NCBI GenBank assembly: GCA_035528995.1
Contig: DATKXO010000268.1
Coordinates: 1-36,361 of the forward strand
DNA from: DATKXO01 sp035528995
Lineage (GTDB): Bacteria > Planctomycetota > Phycisphaerae > UBA1845
DNA length: 36,361 nt
Direction of reading: 5' to 3'
Shown: piece after piece, positions 35,942-36,361 of the stretch
How positions within the stretch are numbered: position 1 is the first letter of the stretch
How the letters are laid out: each line of letters begins with the position of its first letter
The notes under the pieces: generated by a model
What the model was told of the DNA's origin: nothing
The model's database searches: none
The model's input: the letters and a program-made list of their open reading frames with translations, nothing else
Translations under genes and position numbers: made by a program

Positions 35942-36361
35942 GTACCGAGATCCCCCTCACCGAGCTGAAGCTGACACCCAAAGATTTCGCCAGCAGTCAG
36001 GATGTGCGCTGGTGTCCGGGCTGTGGCGATTATTCGATCCTGGCCCAGGTCAAGAAGCTGCTGCCGACGCTGGGTGTGCCCAAGGAGAAGTTCGTTTTCA
36101 TCTCCGGGATCGGGTGTTCCAGCCGCTTCCCCTACTACGTGGACACCTACGGGATGCACAGCATCCACGGCCGGGCGCTGGCCATCGCCAGCGGCGTCAA
36201 GTGCGCCAACCCGGAGCTTCAAGTCTGGGTGGTGACCGGCGACGGCGACGCCCTGAGCATCGGCGGCAACCACCTGCTGCACGCCATCCGGCGGAACTTC
36301 GACATCAACATCCTGCTGTTCAACAACCGGATCTACGGCCTCACCAAGGGCCAGTTCTCCC
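35938..36361 (+). CDS. korB: 2-oxoacid:ferredoxin oxidoreductase, beta subunit (3' truncated by window)
   Basis: The first 141 codons of the thiamine-diphosphate subunit are visible; the gene runs off the window end. Family motifs are clear: VRWCPGCGDYSIL near the start, GIGCSSRFPYY, and the thiamine/Mg motif VTGDGDALSIGGNHLLHAIR followed by NILLFNNRIYGLTKGQ. The Cys residues of CPGCG and GCSSR probably take part in binding the iron-sulphur cluster of this subunit. ATG 35938 overlaps the korA stop by four bases, so translation is coupled. With korA it should form the complete two-gene enzyme. Confidence 0.95.
   Translation, partial: MSTEIPLTELKLTPKDFASSQDVRWCPGCGDYSILAQVKKLLPTLGVPKEKFVFISGIGCSSRFPYYVDTYGMHSIHGRALAIASGVKCANPELQVWVVTGDGDALSIGGNHLLHAIRRNFDINILLFNNRIYGLTKGQFS

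Overview
The window is GC-rich and gene-dense, and every gene looks bacterial. A Planctomycetota-type organism is my best guess, by inference only. The mix pointing that way is secreted dockerin and Cys-rich proteins, GspG-like pseudopilins, a membrane-fused spermidine-synthase-like protein, a Memo-type radical SAM protein with a Tat-like leader, GPP34, and a CBS protein beside a ferredoxin-dependent 2-oxoacid oxidoreductase. No rRNA, tRNA, CRISPR array, insertion sequence or phage gene was seen.

Layout. At 2-1108 is the 3' part of a secreted Cys-rich repeat protein ending in a dockerin domain, followed by a strong hairpin. From 10918 down to 1654 runs one tightly packed minus-strand operon: a multi-membrane-span HflK-like SPFH protein, an HflC-like protein, a second HflK-like protein, an ABC ATPase, an ABC-2 permease and a large single-span protein of unknown function. 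A second, related ABC-2 permease without its own ATPase is transcribed away from it (11161-12129). From 12166 to 17064 lie a GspG-domain protein, an exported TPR/HEAT protein, hemC and a true pseudopilin. From 17271 to 19926 an exported unknown protein is translationally coupled to an AmrS-like radical SAM protein. A membrane-embedded spermidine-synthase-like protein follows at 19933-22497 on the other strand.

From 22619 to 24057 on the minus strand are a two-gene nucleotidyltransferase module resembling a toxin-antitoxin pair and a small secreted C-terminally anchored protein. Alanine dehydrogenase (24425-25540) is followed by a MacA/MacB-type exporter operon that ends in a GPP34 (GOLPH3-like) gene (25669-30375). 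Then come two exported minus-strand proteins, one acidic Asn/Glu-rich and one S1/P1-nuclease/phospholipase-C-like. The window closes with a CBS-domain gene leading into korA and korB, the latter cut by the window end.

The most unusual unit is the 9.3-kb operon combining three SPFH proteins with an ABC-2 exporter: two are HflK-type, one is HflC-type, and one carries about seven membrane spans. Next in interest are GPP34 at the end of the MacAB-like operon, whose ATPase carries its own membrane segments, and the radical SAM protein with a Tat-type leader.
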